Shown: piece after piece, positions 16,706 through 25,475 of the stretch | Layout: each line of letters starts with the position of its first letter | Position numbering within the stretch: position 1 is the stretch's first letter | NCBI RefSeq assembly: GCF_902497785.1 | Contig: NZ_CABVHK010000003.1 | Location: forward strand, 62,001-126,000 | Length of the DNA stretch: 64,000 nucleotides | Direction: 5' to 3' | Origin: Pseudomonas fluorescens | Lineage (GTDB): Bacteria; Pseudomonadota; Gammaproteobacteria; Pseudomonadales; Pseudomonadaceae | Notes under the pieces: generated by a model | Databases searched by the model: none | The model's input: only the letters and a program-made list of their open reading frames with translations | Told to the model about the DNA's origin: nothing | Made by a program: the position numbers and the translations under genes

Positions 16706-18042
16706 GGGGCAGCGCGTAGAAAGAACACCCACTCCCGTCCCACCTTCCGCTTCTCGAACACCTTCAACTCTGCCAGCCCGTTCAGGGTGGCCGACGCAGT
16801 GTTGTAAGAGCAGTTCAGATTCTCCTTCACATTGACTGCCGTAAATTCCTTGGCCATCCCACTCTTGGCCACCTGGAATACAGCACGCTGCTTTTCAGTC
16901 AATCGGTCAAAAAAGCCGGACGCCAATAACCAGCGATCAAAGCTGTCGGAATACGCCAGGCTTTTCCGATAAGCCTCAGCAAAACCTCTGACAGCACGCA
17001 GGACTACGGAACACTGAAAGTCGATGAAGTAAGTCAGATCGAGGTCATCCGCTTCAGTGTTCAGATATGACCGCCCATATTTAACCGGGGCGTTGCGCAG
17101 CAAAATGCTGATCGCTATGTGACGAAAAGCCGAAAAATCATTCTTGAACATGAACCAGTAAAACAGCGCCCGCGCGACCCGGCCATTGCCGTCGCGAAAA
17201 GGGTGCTCAAAGCCCAGCGCAAAATGCAGCGCGATGCCTTTGATCAGAGGATGAAGGTAACCCGGTTGCTCGGGATCATTGTGGGACTGATTGATCCAGT
17301 TCGACAGCACCTGTAATCGAGACTTCAGCCCGGCAGCAGGTGGCGGCGAATGCACGGTGTTGCCCTCTCCGTCCTGTACCACCACGTCATCGCTATTCCT
17401 GAACTGGCCCGGCGAATACTGCGTGTCATCAATGCCCTCGACGCCGACCTGGTGCATAGCGCAGATCAAATCGGCACTCAGGGTTTCATAACGCTTTTCC
17501 CAGGCGAAGTTCATCATCCTGTAGTTGCCAATCACCATTCGCTCGTCCGGCGTACGCGGCAGGCGTTTGCGCTTGAGCATGTCCTTGGCCACCCGCGTGG
17601 TCGTCGCCGCACCTTCGAGCTGGCTGCTACTGATGGCTTCGTCTTCGATCAGATCATTGAGCAGGTAGCTGAAATGCGCGTGCTCGCCAATCTGACTGGT
17701 CATGAACTCCAGCGCCGCTGTCGTCCCTTGCCGGTCGACGGCGGAGATCGCTTTCTGCGCCAACGGCGTGAGTACGAAGTTGCTCCATTGGAGCGGCTCG
17801 CCCAGTGGTAACACGCTCGTGTACTGCGCGGTCCGCGCTTTTTTCACCAGCGCCCAGCACAGGTGTGGATCGAGCCCCGGCGCCCAGCGGTAGCGCAATT
17901 CGTCGAAGGGGCGATAGCGGCCCTGATCGTCCAGCGGCTTGAGCAGGGAGAGGTAATCCGAGAGGCGTTCTTTGTGAGGAGACTTCCCCAACAGGTCGAA
18001 CACTGGATCTGTTCGCCCCTTCAGCATCGGTGGCTTTTTCAT
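16702..18042 (-). CDS. Fic-domain protein (probable AMPylator, class II)
   Basis: A 446-residue protein. The Fic core motif HPFRDGNGR is intact (H280, D284, N286, R288), so it should transfer AMP or a related group to a hydroxyl of a target. An N-terminal inhibitory motif [S/T]xxxE[G/N] is present (S139, E143, G144), which marks class II Fic proteins that hold themselves inactive. The C-terminal 80 residues look like a winged helix (AKEFTAVNVKENLNCSYNTASATLNGLAEL), suggesting DNA binding. Target unknown. It is bracketed by two REP doublets of one family, which provide its stop codon and lie just upstream of its start. Confidence 0.9.
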   Translation of the reverse strand: MKKPPMLKGRTDPVFDLLGKSPHKERLSDYLSLLKPLDDQGRYRPFDELRYRWAPGLDPHLCWALVKKARTAQYTSVLPLGEPLQWSNFVLTPLAQKAISAVDRQGTTAALEFMTSQIGEHAHFSYLLNDLIEDEAISSSQLEGAATTTRVAKDMLKRKRLPRTPDERMVIGNYRMMNFAWEKRYETLSADLICAMHQVGVEGIDDTQYSPGQFRNSDDVVVQDGEGNTVHSPPPAAGLKSRLQVLSNWINQSHNDPEQPGYLHPLIKGIALHFALGFEHPFRDGNGRVARALFYWFMFKNDFSAFRHIAISILLRNAPVKYGRSYLNTEADDLDLTYFIDFQCSVVLRAVRGFAEAYRKSLAYSDSFDRWLLASGFFDRLTEKQRAVFQVAKSGMAKEFTAVNVKENLNCSYNTASATLNGLAELKVFEKRKVGREWVFFLRAAP

Positions 18043-18130
18043 TATTGCTGTCTCAAAACCTCATGAAACTGAGGCTTGAGTACAGCATTGAGCTCCCTCT
18101 GACTCAATATCGGAGGTTTCCGAAATACGT

Positions 18131-18227
18131 GTAGGAGCTGCCGCAGGCTCGGGCCGCGTTCGGACGATCTTTTGATTTGGCATTCAGATCAAAAGATCAA
18201 AAGATCGCAGCCTGCGGCAGCTCCTAC
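18131..18227. repeat. REP doublet, GTAGGAGCTGCC family, inward arms
   Basis: Arms GTAGGAGCTGCCGCAGGCTC and inverted GCAGCCTGCGGCAGCTCCTA. The left arm is interrupted by an extra GGGCCGCGTTCGGAC; the right side has GATCAAAA in tandem. It lies between fic and the RND permease gene. Confidence 0.9.
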
Positions 18228-18234
18228 AGGGTGT

Positions 18235-21200
18235 TCAGGCGGGTTCTTTCTTGATGCGGAACCACGCCGCATACAGCGCTGGCAAGAACAGCAACGTCAG
18301 CGCCGTCGCCACGATCAAGCCGCCCATGATCGCCACGGCCATCGGCCCGAAGAACACGCTGCGCGACAGCGGGATCATTGCCAGCACCGCAGCAAGCGCG
18401 GTCAGCACGATGGGGCGGAACCGGCGCACCGTGGCTTCGATGATCGCCTGCCAGGGTTTGAGACCGGCAGCGATGTCCTGCTCGATCTGGTCCACCAGAA
18501 TCACCGAGTTACGCATGATCATCCCCGACAGCGCGATAGTCCCGAGCATCGCGACGAAGCCGAACGGCTGGCGGAACACCATCAGGAACAAGGTCACGCC
18601 GATCAATCCCAGTGGCGCTGTCAGAAACACCATCACCGTGCGTGAGAAACTTCGCAGTTGCAGCATCAGCAAGGTCAGCACCACCACGATGAACAGCGGC
18701 ACGCCGGCCTTCACCGAATTCTGCCCGCGGGCCGAGTCCTCCACGGTGCCGCCGACTTCCAGCAAGTAACCGTCGGGCAGTTCGGCGCGGACCGGATCAA
18801 GGGTCGGCATGATCTGCTGCACCAGCGTCGCCGGTTGTTCCTTGCCGTAGATGTCGGCGCGGACCGTCACGTTGGGCAGGCGGTTACGGTGCCAGATGAT
18901 CCCCTCTTCGAAGCCGTATTCCAGCGTCGCTATCTGCGAGAGCGCAACGCTGCGACCGTTGTCCGTCGGCACTGCCAGACTCGGCAGCAACGACAGTTCA
19001 GTACGCTCATGCAAGGTGCCGCGCAGGAGGATTTCGATCAACTCGTTGTCTTCGCGGTACTGGCTGACGCTGGAACCGGTCAGCGAGCTTTGCAGAAACT
19101 TCGACAGGTTCGCCGTGCTCACGCCGAGCGCGCGGGCGCGGTCCTGATCGATGTTGAGGTACACCACTTTGCTCGGCTCTTCCCAGTCGAGGTGAACGTT
19201 GACCACGTGGGGATTTTCGCGAACCTTGGCGGCGACTTTCCGGGCCAGGGCGCGGACTTCTTCGATGTGCTCACCGGTGACCCGGAACTGCACCGGATAG
19301 CCCACCGGCGGGCCGTTTTCCAGGCGAGTCACCCGCGAGCGCAAGGCCGGGAATTGCTCATTGAGGGTTTCGATCAGCCAGGTGCGCAGGGGTTCGCGGT
19401 CTTCGATGGTCTTGGCCAGAACGACAAACTGGGCGAAGCTCGCCGCAGGTAGCTGCTGATCCAGCGGCAAGTAAAAGCGCGGCGAACCGGTGCCGACGTA
19501 GGCCACGTAATTGTCGATGCCGGCGTGATCCTTCAACAAGCCTTCAAGCCGTTTGACCTCGTCGGCGGTGTTGCTCAGCGACGCACCTTCGGCCAGTTTC
19601 AGATCGACCATCAACTCCAGCCGACCGGAAGCCGGGAAGAATTGCTGCGGCACAAAACGGAACAACACGATTGAGGCGATGAACAGCACCACCGTCAGCG
19701 TGATCACTGTTTTGCGCCAGCGCACGCACCACTCCACCAGTCGCCGGACGCGCTCATAAAAAGGCGTGGCGTACGGGTCAGGCTGACCCGCGCCGTGTTT
19801 GGCTGCATGAATTTTCGCCAGATCCGGCAGGAGTTTTTCCCCCAGATAAGGCACGAACACCACGGCGGCAATCCACGATGCCAGCAGCGCGATGGTCACC
19901 ACCTGAAAGATCGAACGAGTGTATTCGCCGGTACCCGATTGCGCGGTGGCAATCGGCAGGAACCCGGCGGCGGTGATCAGCGTGCCGGTGAGCATCGGGA
20001 AGGCGGTGCTGGTCCACGCGTAGCTCGCGGCTTTGACCCGGTCGAAGCCCTGCTCCATTTTAATCGCCATCATTTCCACGGCGATGATCGCGTCATCCAC
20101 CAGCAAACCCAGGGCCAGCACCAACGCGCCGAGGGAAATCTTGTGCAGGCCGATGCCGAGGTAATACATGCAGGCGAAGGTCATCGCCAGCACCAGCGGA
20201 ATCGCCAGCGCCACCACCATGCCGGTGCGCACGCCAAGCGAGAAGAAGCTCACCAACAGGACAATCGCCAGCGCCTCTACCAGCACCTGAACGAACTCGC
20301 CGACGCCGGTTTTGACGGCAGCCGGCTGATCGGAAACCTTGCGCAACTGCATGCCGGCCGGGAGATTTTTCTGAATTCTGTCGAACTCGATTTCCAGCGC
20401 CTTGCCCAGTACCAGAATGTCGCCGCCGTCCTTCATCGCGACGGCCAGGCCGATGGCGTCTTCGGCCATAAAGCGCATGCGCGGTGCCGGTGGATCGTTG
20501 AAACCGCGACGAACGTTGGCGACATCGGAGATACGGAATGTACGATCGCCGATGCGGATCGGGAAGTTCTTGATCCCTTCGACCGTCTGAAAATTCCCCG
20601 ACACCCGTAGCTGCAATCGCTCGCTGGTGGTTTCAAAAAACCCGGCCGTGGACACTGCGTTCTGCTCTTCGAGCGCCTGTTGCACCGCCGCCAACGGCAA
20701 GCCGAGGGTGGCCAGTTTGACGTTGGACAGTTCGACCCAGATCTTCTCGTCCTGCAACCCGAGCAAATCGACCTTGCCTACATCCTTGACCCGCTGCAGC
20801 TGAATCTGGATGCGGTCGGCGTAGTCCTTGAGCACCGCGTAATCAAAACCGTCGCCAGTCAATGCGTAGATATTGCCGAAGGTAGTGCCGAATTCATCGT
20901 TGAAGAAGGGTCCCTGAATGCCCGGTGGCAGCGTCTGGCGAATGTCGCTGATCTTTTTGCGCACCTGATACCAGAGTTCCGGGATGGCCACCGAGTGCAT
21001 GGAGTCACGCGCGACGAACGTCACCTGGGATTCGCCCGGCCGCGAGAACGAGACGATGCGCTCGTACTCGCCGGTTTCCATCAGCTTCTTTTCGATGCGC
21101 TCGCTGACCTGGCGCGAGACTTCCTCGGCCGTGGCTCCCGGCCAGTTGGTGCGGATGACCATGGCCTTGAAGGTGAAGGGTGGGTCTTCGCTCTGGCCGA

Positions 21201-21300
21201 GTTTGGTGTAGGAAAGTGCACCGACGATGGCCAGCAACAGCATCAGGAACAGGACGATCTGGCGATTACGCAACGCCCATTCGGAAAGATTGAAACCCAT
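18235..21300 (-). CDS. mexK: RND multidrug efflux permease (MexK type)
   Basis: A 1021-residue inner-membrane RND pump with 12 predicted helices, two large periplasmic loops and the proton-relay pair of aspartates in helix 4 (GLLVDDAIIAVEMM). It would form a tripartite pump with the adjacent MexJ-like adaptor and a separately encoded outer-membrane channel, since none is here. The name rests on the order plsB ... mexK-mexJ-mexL in P. aeruginosa and on the divergent TetR gene; TriC is a close relative and cannot be excluded on sequence alone. Confidence 0.88.
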   Translation of the reverse strand: MGFNLSEWALRNRQIVLFLMLLLAIVGALSYTKLGQSEDPPFTFKAMVIRTNWPGATAEEVSRQVSERIEKKLMETGEYERIVSFSRPGESQVTFVARDSMHSVAIPELWYQVRKKISDIRQTLPPGIQGPFFNDEFGTTFGNIYALTGDGFDYAVLKDYADRIQIQLQRVKDVGKVDLLGLQDEKIWVELSNVKLATLGLPLAAVQQALEEQNAVSTAGFFETTSERLQLRVSGNFQTVEGIKNFPIRIGDRTFRISDVANVRRGFNDPPAPRMRFMAEDAIGLAVAMKDGGDILVLGKALEIEFDRIQKNLPAGMQLRKVSDQPAAVKTGVGEFVQVLVEALAIVLLVSFFSLGVRTGMVVALAIPLVLAMTFACMYYLGIGLHKISLGALVLALGLLVDDAIIAVEMMAIKMEQGFDRVKAASYAWTSTAFPMLTGTLITAAGFLPIATAQSGTGEYTRSIFQVVTIALLASWIAAVVFVPYLGEKLLPDLAKIHAAKHGAGQPDPYATPFYERVRRLVEWCVRWRKTVITLTVVLFIASIVLFRFVPQQFFPASGRLELMVDLKLAEGASLSNTADEVKRLEGLLKDHAGIDNYVAYVGTGSPRFYLPLDQQLPAASFAQFVVLAKTIEDREPLRTWLIETLNEQFPALRSRVTRLENGPPVGYPVQFRVTGEHIEEVRALARKVAAKVRENPHVVNVHLDWEEPSKVVYLNIDQDRARALGVSTANLSKFLQSSLTGSSVSQYREDNELIEILLRGTLHERTELSLLPSLAVPTDNGRSVALSQIATLEYGFEEGIIWHRNRLPNVTVRADIYGKEQPATLVQQIMPTLDPVRAELPDGYLLEVGGTVEDSARGQNSVKAGVPLFIVVVLTLLMLQLRSFSRTVMVFLTAPLGLIGVTLFLMVFRQPFGFVAMLGTIALSGMIMRNSVILVDQIEQDIAAGLKPWQAIIEATVRRFRPIVLTALAAVLAMIPLSRSVFFGPMAVAIMGGLIVATALTLLFLPALYAAWFRIKKEPA

Positions 21301-21306
21301 CGGGAA

Positions 21307-22407
21307 TTACTCCTTGTCCGCCAGATTGACTACGCGGTTGGAGCGATCCACCGGGCGTACCTGCTGCCCGTCGTGCAGCACATGGACACCGGCCGCTACC
21401 ACCCAGTCACTGGCGTTCAGGCCTTCGAGCACCGGCACGGTTTTCTCGCCGAATGCACCGACCCGCACCGGGGCTTTTTTCAGGGTGTTGTTGGCGCCGA
21501 GCACCCACACGTAGGTGGCACCGTTTTCTGCGGTGAGGGCCGACAGCGGCACTGACAACGACACCACCTCGGCGGACTGGATGAACACCCGGGCGCTCTG
21601 GCCGAGTTCGGCGGGGACCTTGCCCGCAGCGAACGCAATGCGCGCGGCGAAGGTGCGGGATTTTGGATCGGCGGCGGGCGACAATTCACGGATGCGCCCG
21701 GCGAAACGTTGATCCGGTTGCGTCCAGAGTTCCACCGAGACCGGCTGCCCGACCTTGAACCGGCCGAAGTTCTGTTCTGGCAGGCTAATCAGTACTTCGC
21801 GCTCGCCATCGGTGGCGAGAGTGAAAACGGTTTGCCCGGCGGCAACCACTTGCCCGACTTCCACCGCACGCTTGGCTACGACGCCGTCCTGCGGCGCACG
21901 CAGCACCGCATAGCTGGCCTGATTGGTGGAGACGTTGAACTCGGCCCTGATCTGCTTCAGGCGTGCTTCACCGGATCTGTAGAGGTTTTCGGAATTGTCG
22001 TACTGGGAGCGGCTGACCATCTGACGCTCCATTAGCGTCTTGTAGCGATCACGCTCGGCGCGCACCAGATTCAGGTTGGCTTCGGCAGCGGCGACCTGGG
22101 CGCGAGTCGCCTCCAGTTGCAGGCGCACGTCTTGGGCATCGAGTTCCGCCAGAGGCTGATCGGCCTTGACTCGCTGCCCTTCTTCGACCAGTCGTCGGCT
22201 GACTTTGCCGCCAATCCGAAAGGCCAGCTCCGGCTCGTAGCGGGCGCGGACTTCACCGGGATAACTTTCCATGGCCTGCGCCGAGGGCTCCGGTTGCACC
22301 ACCATGGCCGGTCGCACGATGACCTGCGGCGCCTCTTCGTGACCACACGCAGATAATAAAAACGCCAGGCTGACTGGCAATGCGAGGGGCAAGGCATAGC
22401 GGAACAT
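21307..22407 (-). CDS. mexJ: RND efflux periplasmic adaptor lipoprotein (MexJ type)
   Basis: A 366-residue membrane fusion protein with a lipobox (LLSAC), a lipoyl/barrel-sandwich half-motif (YPGEVRARYEPELAFRIGGKV), a coiled-coil hairpin (about residues 95-150) and the second half-motif (VLRAPQDGVVAKRAVEVGQVV). It links the RND pump to an outer-membrane channel. It is the first gene of a two-gene operon with mexK (6-base gap), transcribed divergently from the TetR gene. Confidence 0.88.
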   Translation of the reverse strand: MFRYALPLALPVSLAFLLSACGHEEAPQVIVRPAMVVQPEPSAQAMESYPGEVRARYEPELAFRIGGKVSRRLVEEGQRVKADQPLAELDAQDVRLQLEATRAQVAAAEANLNLVRAERDRYKTLMERQMVSRSQYDNSENLYRSGEARLKQIRAEFNVSTNQASYAVLRAPQDGVVAKRAVEVGQVVAAGQTVFTLATDGEREVLISLPEQNFGRFKVGQPVSVELWTQPDQRFAGRIRELSPAADPKSRTFAARIAFAAGKVPAELGQSARVFIQSAEVVSLSVPLSALTAENGATYVWVLGANNTLKKAPVRVGAFGEKTVPVLEGLNASDWVVAAGVHVLHDGQQVRPVDRSNRVVNLADKE

Positions 22408-22444
22408 GGTGAAGGACCTTTCGCTAATGGTGCTTGGAATAATT

Positions 22445-22458
22445 ATACTGGCCGGTAT
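22445..22458. promoter_or_regulatory. Candidate TetR (MexL) operator 1
   Basis: ATACTGGCCGGTAT, a 14-base palindrome with a single mismatched pair, in the 94-base region between divergent mexJ and mexL. Its place and symmetry fit a TetR-family operator; binding is inferred. Confidence 0.6.
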
Positions 22459-22475
22459 GTTATTAATAGCAAACT

Positions 22476-22489
22476 CACCAGTCCAGTAT
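22476..22489. promoter_or_regulatory. Candidate TetR (MexL) operator 2
   Basis: CACCAGTCCAGTAT; its complement ATACTGGACTGGTG repeats the ATACTGG half-site of the first site, 31 bases away. It lies 12 bases before the TetR start codon, suiting autoregulation. Confidence 0.5.
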
Positions 22490-22501
22490 TAAAAGCGAAT
22501 A

Positions 22502-23146
22502 ATGCCGAACAATCTTCCAGCACCCAACGGTCCGGGCCGCCCCAAGGATCTGGCCAAGCGCCAGGCGATCCTCGATGCGGCGAAAATCCTGTTTCTGAGC
22601 AAGGGTTATGCGAACACCAGCATGGACGCGGTAGCGGCCGAGGCCGGGGTGTCGAAGCTGACCGTCTACAGCCATTTCACCGACAAGGAGACCCTGTTCT
22701 CCGCTGCCGTCATGGCCAAATGCGAAGAACAACTGCCTACGCTGTTTTTCGAATTGCCTGAGGGCATCTCGGTAGAGACGGTACTGTTGAACATCGCGCG
22801 TGGTTTTCATCATCTGATCAACAGCGACGAATCGGTAAACCTTCACCGCTTGATGATGACCCTCGGCAGCCAGGACCCGAAACTCTCGCAGATCTTCTTC
22901 GAAGCCGGGCCGGAGCGCATGCTGCTGGGCATGGAACGGTTGCTGGGCAAGGTGGATCAGAGTGGCGCGTTGAGCATCGCCAAGCCGCGTAACGCAGCCG
23001 AGCATTTCTTCTGTTTGCTCAAGGGCGCGGGGAATTTTCGCTTGTTGTATGGCTGTGGCGAGCCACTGACCGGGGATGCGGCGGAGGAACATGTGCGCGA
23101 AGTGGTGGGGTTGTTTATGCGGGCTTATCGACCAGAGTCGGCCTGA
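22502..23146 (+). CDS. mexL: TetR-family regulator of the RND pump (MexL type)
   Basis: A 214-residue TetR-family repressor with an N-terminal helix-turn-helix (TSMDAVAAEAGVSKLTVYSHFTDKETLF) and a C-terminal ligand domain. It is divergent from mexJK, and two related inverted sequences lie between them, so it probably represses both mexJK and itself. P. aeruginosa has a MexL of nearly the same length in this position, and also a second TetR gene next to it; the present gene could be the orthologue of either. Confidence 0.82.
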   Translation: MPNNLPAPNGPGRPKDLAKRQAILDAAKILFLSKGYANTSMDAVAAEAGVSKLTVYSHFTDKETLFSAAVMAKCEEQLPTLFFELPEGISVETVLLNIARGFHHLINSDESVNLHRLMMTLGSQDPKLSQIFFEAGPERMLLGMERLLGKVDQSGALSIAKPRNAAEHFFCLLKGAGNFRLLYGCGEPLTGDAAEEHVREVVGLFMRAYRPESA

Positions 23147-23170
23147 TAGCTTTTGGTTGTCCGGCCTGGC

Positions 23171-23251
23171 CCCTTCGCGAGCAGGCCCGCTCCCACATTT
23201 GATCTCCACACGACACACATCCAATGTGGGAGCGAGCCTGCTCGCGAAGGG
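23171..23251. repeat. REP doublet, GTGGGAGC family, outward arms
   Basis: CTTCGCGAGCAGGCCCGCTC followed by an inverted GAGCGAGCCTGCTCGCGAAG. The conserved GTGGGAG ends face the centre, opposite to the usual inward layout. It lies between convergent mexL and rsmJ. Confidence 0.9.
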
Positions 23252-23263
23252 CGCGCCACGGTC

Positions 23264-24046
23264 TCAGGGCTTGAGCGCCTTCTTCGGATAAATGTCATAC
23301 CGGCTGGATTTCCCGTCCAGCGCATGGCTCGGCTTGGGCCCCGCAATGCACGGCGCCTTGCGCGGGCGCTTGACCACCACCCGGTGGCTGGCCAGTGCCA
23401 ACGCCGCTTCGAGCAACGCCGGCGCATCCGGGTCATCCCCCACCAACGGCCGGAACAGGCGCATTTCCTTCTTCACCAGCGCGGTTTTCTCACGGTGGGG
23501 GAACATCGGATCGAGATAGATCACCTGCGGCGGCTCACCTTCCCAGTCGCGCATCACCTCGATCGAGTTGCCCTTGAGCAAACGCATGCGCGCCACAATC
23601 GACGCCACGTCGAAATCTTCCGCGCCACGCGCCAGTCCGTCCTCAAGCAAGGCACCGATCAGCGGTTGACGCTCGATCAGGCTCATCTCGCAGCCCAGAC
23701 TCGCCAGCACGAACGCATCCTTGCCCAGGCCGGCCGTGGCATCCAGCACACGCGGACGTACGCCCTGCGCGATGCCCACCGCTTTGGCGATCATCTGCCC
23801 GGTTCCACCGCCGAACAACCGGCGATGGGCCGCACCACCCTCGACGAAGTCGACCCGCACCGGCCCCGGTGCGTCCGGCCCCAACTGCTGCAATTGCAAA
23901 CCTTGCTCACCGACCTGCAAGGCAAACTCGCCGTCCGCCACTTGCAGGGGCAAGCCCAGGCGCTCGGCCCATTGCTCGGCCTGTGGCTGATAAGCCGCAC
24001 TCAAGGCCTCGACGTGGATGCGGCAAGCCGCCGGTTGATCAATCAT
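23264..24046 (-). CDS. rsmJ: 16S rRNA (guanine1516-N2)-methyltransferase
   Basis: A 260-residue SAM-dependent RNA methyltransferase of the YhiQ/RsmJ family that modifies G1516 of 16S rRNA. Recognisable segments are [22 protein letters not shown] (SAM site) and [21 protein letters not shown] (the DPMFP active-site motif). It lies beside the mexL gene as in P. aeruginosa. Confidence 0.93.
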   Translation of the reverse strand: MIDQPAACRIHVEALSAAYQPQAEQWAERLGLPLQVADGEFALQVGEQGLQLQQLGPDAPGPVRVDFVEGGAAHRRLFGGGTGQMIAKAVGIAQGVRPRVLDATAGLGKDAFVLASLGCEMSLIERQPLIGALLEDGLARGAEDFDVASIVARMRLLKGNSIEVMRDWEGEPPQVIYLDPMFPHREKTALVKKEMRLFRPLVGDDPDAPALLEAALALASHRVVVKRPRKAPCIAGPKPSHALDGKSSRYDIYPKKALKP

Positions 24047-24139
24047 GGGAAAACACGCTCAAAAAATTAATGATCGGCAAAAACGGCCGATAACAAAACT
24101 AACGAGCATTTTGCCAGAGCTGAGCGTCGACCGAGAGAA

Positions 24140-24760
24140 ATGTCAGACATTCAACGCACATCGATAGGTTACATCTCGCCCCACGGCGATTTTGGCCTGC
24201 GAAACTCCCAAGCACTGAGCGGCGTCAGTCACCTGTGGCAAGATTTTTTTGCCCAGGCGCTGGCCGATCAGTCGGGCGATGTCGTGCCGGCGTCTCTCAC
24301 GTTCCCGCCCGTCGACCTTGAAAGTCCGCAAGAACCCACCGTTGGCAGTGAACTGCTGGCGCACATCGTTTCCCAGCGCGAATGCGATGTGAAAGAAACC
24401 CAGGTCAAACCACCCGAGCCACTGTTCCTGCCAATTGCCGAGTTCGAAATGGACCTGGCGGACAAACCGTTCCCACCGTTCCCGGCCGAAGAGATCGTCG
24501 CCCAACAGAAGCAGCAGGACTTCGAAAGCGGCTGGGTTCGCCCGATCGTCCTGACCCACGGCCAACCGCAGCCAGTCCCGGGCGCTGCACCGCAACCGCG
24601 TCCACTGCATTTGCCGATTGCCGAATTCGAACTCGATCTGCTGGACAAACCGTTCCCGCCGTTCCCGGCCGAAGAGCTGGCCGAGCAACAGAAAAACTTC
24701 GACTTCGATATCGGCTGGGCGCGCCCGATCGTGCTGCAGAACCTGCGCATTGCCGCCTGA
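24140..24760 (+). CDS. Hypothetical protein with a duplicated 44-residue module
   Basis: A 206-residue soluble-looking protein with no signal peptide or helix-rich region. Residues 95-138 and 156-199 are near copies: both run from L(F/H)LPIAEFE through DKPFPPFPAEE to GW(V/A)RPIVL. The copies are joined by a proline/glutamine linker. I do not recognise a family; the proline-rich text could draw a weak TonB-like annotation, but no TonB membrane anchor or C-terminal domain is visible. It lies alone between divergent rsmJ and the convergent extensin-like gene. Confidence 0.75.
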   Translation: MSDIQRTSIGYISPHGDFGLRNSQALSGVSHLWQDFFAQALADQSGDVVPASLTFPPVDLESPQEPTVGSELLAHIVSQRECDVKETQVKPPEPLFLPIAEFEMDLADKPFPPFPAEEIVAQQKQQDFESGWVRPIVLTHGQPQPVPGAAPQPRPLHLPIAEFELDLLDKPFPPFPAEELAEQQKNFDFDIGWARPIVLQNLRIAA

Positions 24761-24777
24761 CCTTCAATAACAAGCCT

Positions 24778-25473
24778 TCAGCGACACACCCACCACGGCC
24801 CGACATCCACATGAAAGTGATTGCGATGGGCGGCGTTGTAGTCCGGGCTCAACACCACACTGAACATGTCGCAGGCGCCGTCGCGAACCTGGCGTAGAAA
24901 CCGTGCGTCCTGATTATCCTTCGGCCAATCCTTGAGCACGCTGATGGTGCGGCCGTCGGCCAGGCGGAATCCGGCGATATCCAGCGCATCGGCGCTGGCA
25001 TGCTGACTGCGCCTGCCGTTTTCGCGCCCGTAGACGTTGCGACAGGCAAAGCTGCCGAGATGGTCGACGCGGGTCACCGCTTGCCCATAGACCGCCTGCG
25101 CGGCGGGTTGCAGGGCATGGTGTTCGAATAGCGCGAACGATACCGCCAGACGGCAACTGGCGAGGAAACTGCTATTGAGCGTTACGTCGCCACCCTGCAC
25201 ACGCAAGGTGTTGATCAGCGGACAGCTTGCACCCGGACTGTCGGCCTGCCGCGCCACGCGCAAACCGGAGCTGCTCAGGGCTTGATCGCACAACTGCGGA
25301 TCATCGCGCAGGCGCATCAGCTTGTAGCGGGTCAGCAGGTTCGGCTCGGCCTTCACGTCCAGCGGCGCCCACGGGTTCCATTGCGGGGGCAGCAATACCC
25401 AGCCGCGCCAGACGCTCACGCCCGCCGCACCGACTATCAGAACCAACACCAGCAGCACCTGCAAAAACCGCAT
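24778..25473 (-). CDS. Extensin-like C-terminal domain protein
   Basis: A 231-residue protein with an N-terminal membrane anchor or signal (residues 4-20) and an extensin-like C-terminal domain: CPLINTLRV, QHASADALDIAGFRLADG and HRNHFHVDVGPWWVC. The conserved His and Asp residues of the last two resemble the zinc-binding centre of LAS-type peptidoglycan peptidases, so a periplasmic cell-wall role is likely but not shown. It begins three bases after the stop of the PEP mutase-like gene, so the two are probably one operon. Confidence 0.85.
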   Translation of the reverse strand: MRFLQVLLVLVLIVGAAGVSVWRGWVLLPPQWNPWAPLDVKAEPNLLTRYKLMRLRDDPQLCDQALSSSGLRVARQADSPGASCPLINTLRVQGGDVTLNSSFLASCRLAVSFALFEHHALQPAAQAVYGQAVTRVDHLGSFACRNVYGRENGRRSQHASADALDIAGFRLADGRTISVLKDWPKDNQDARFLRQVRDGACDMFSVVLSPDYNAAHRNHFHVDVGPWWVCR

Positions 25474-25475
25474 CG

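Noticed and set aside
24140..24760. TonB energy transducer
   Set aside because: Proline-rich segments only; the N-terminal membrane anchor and C-terminal TonB domain are missing.
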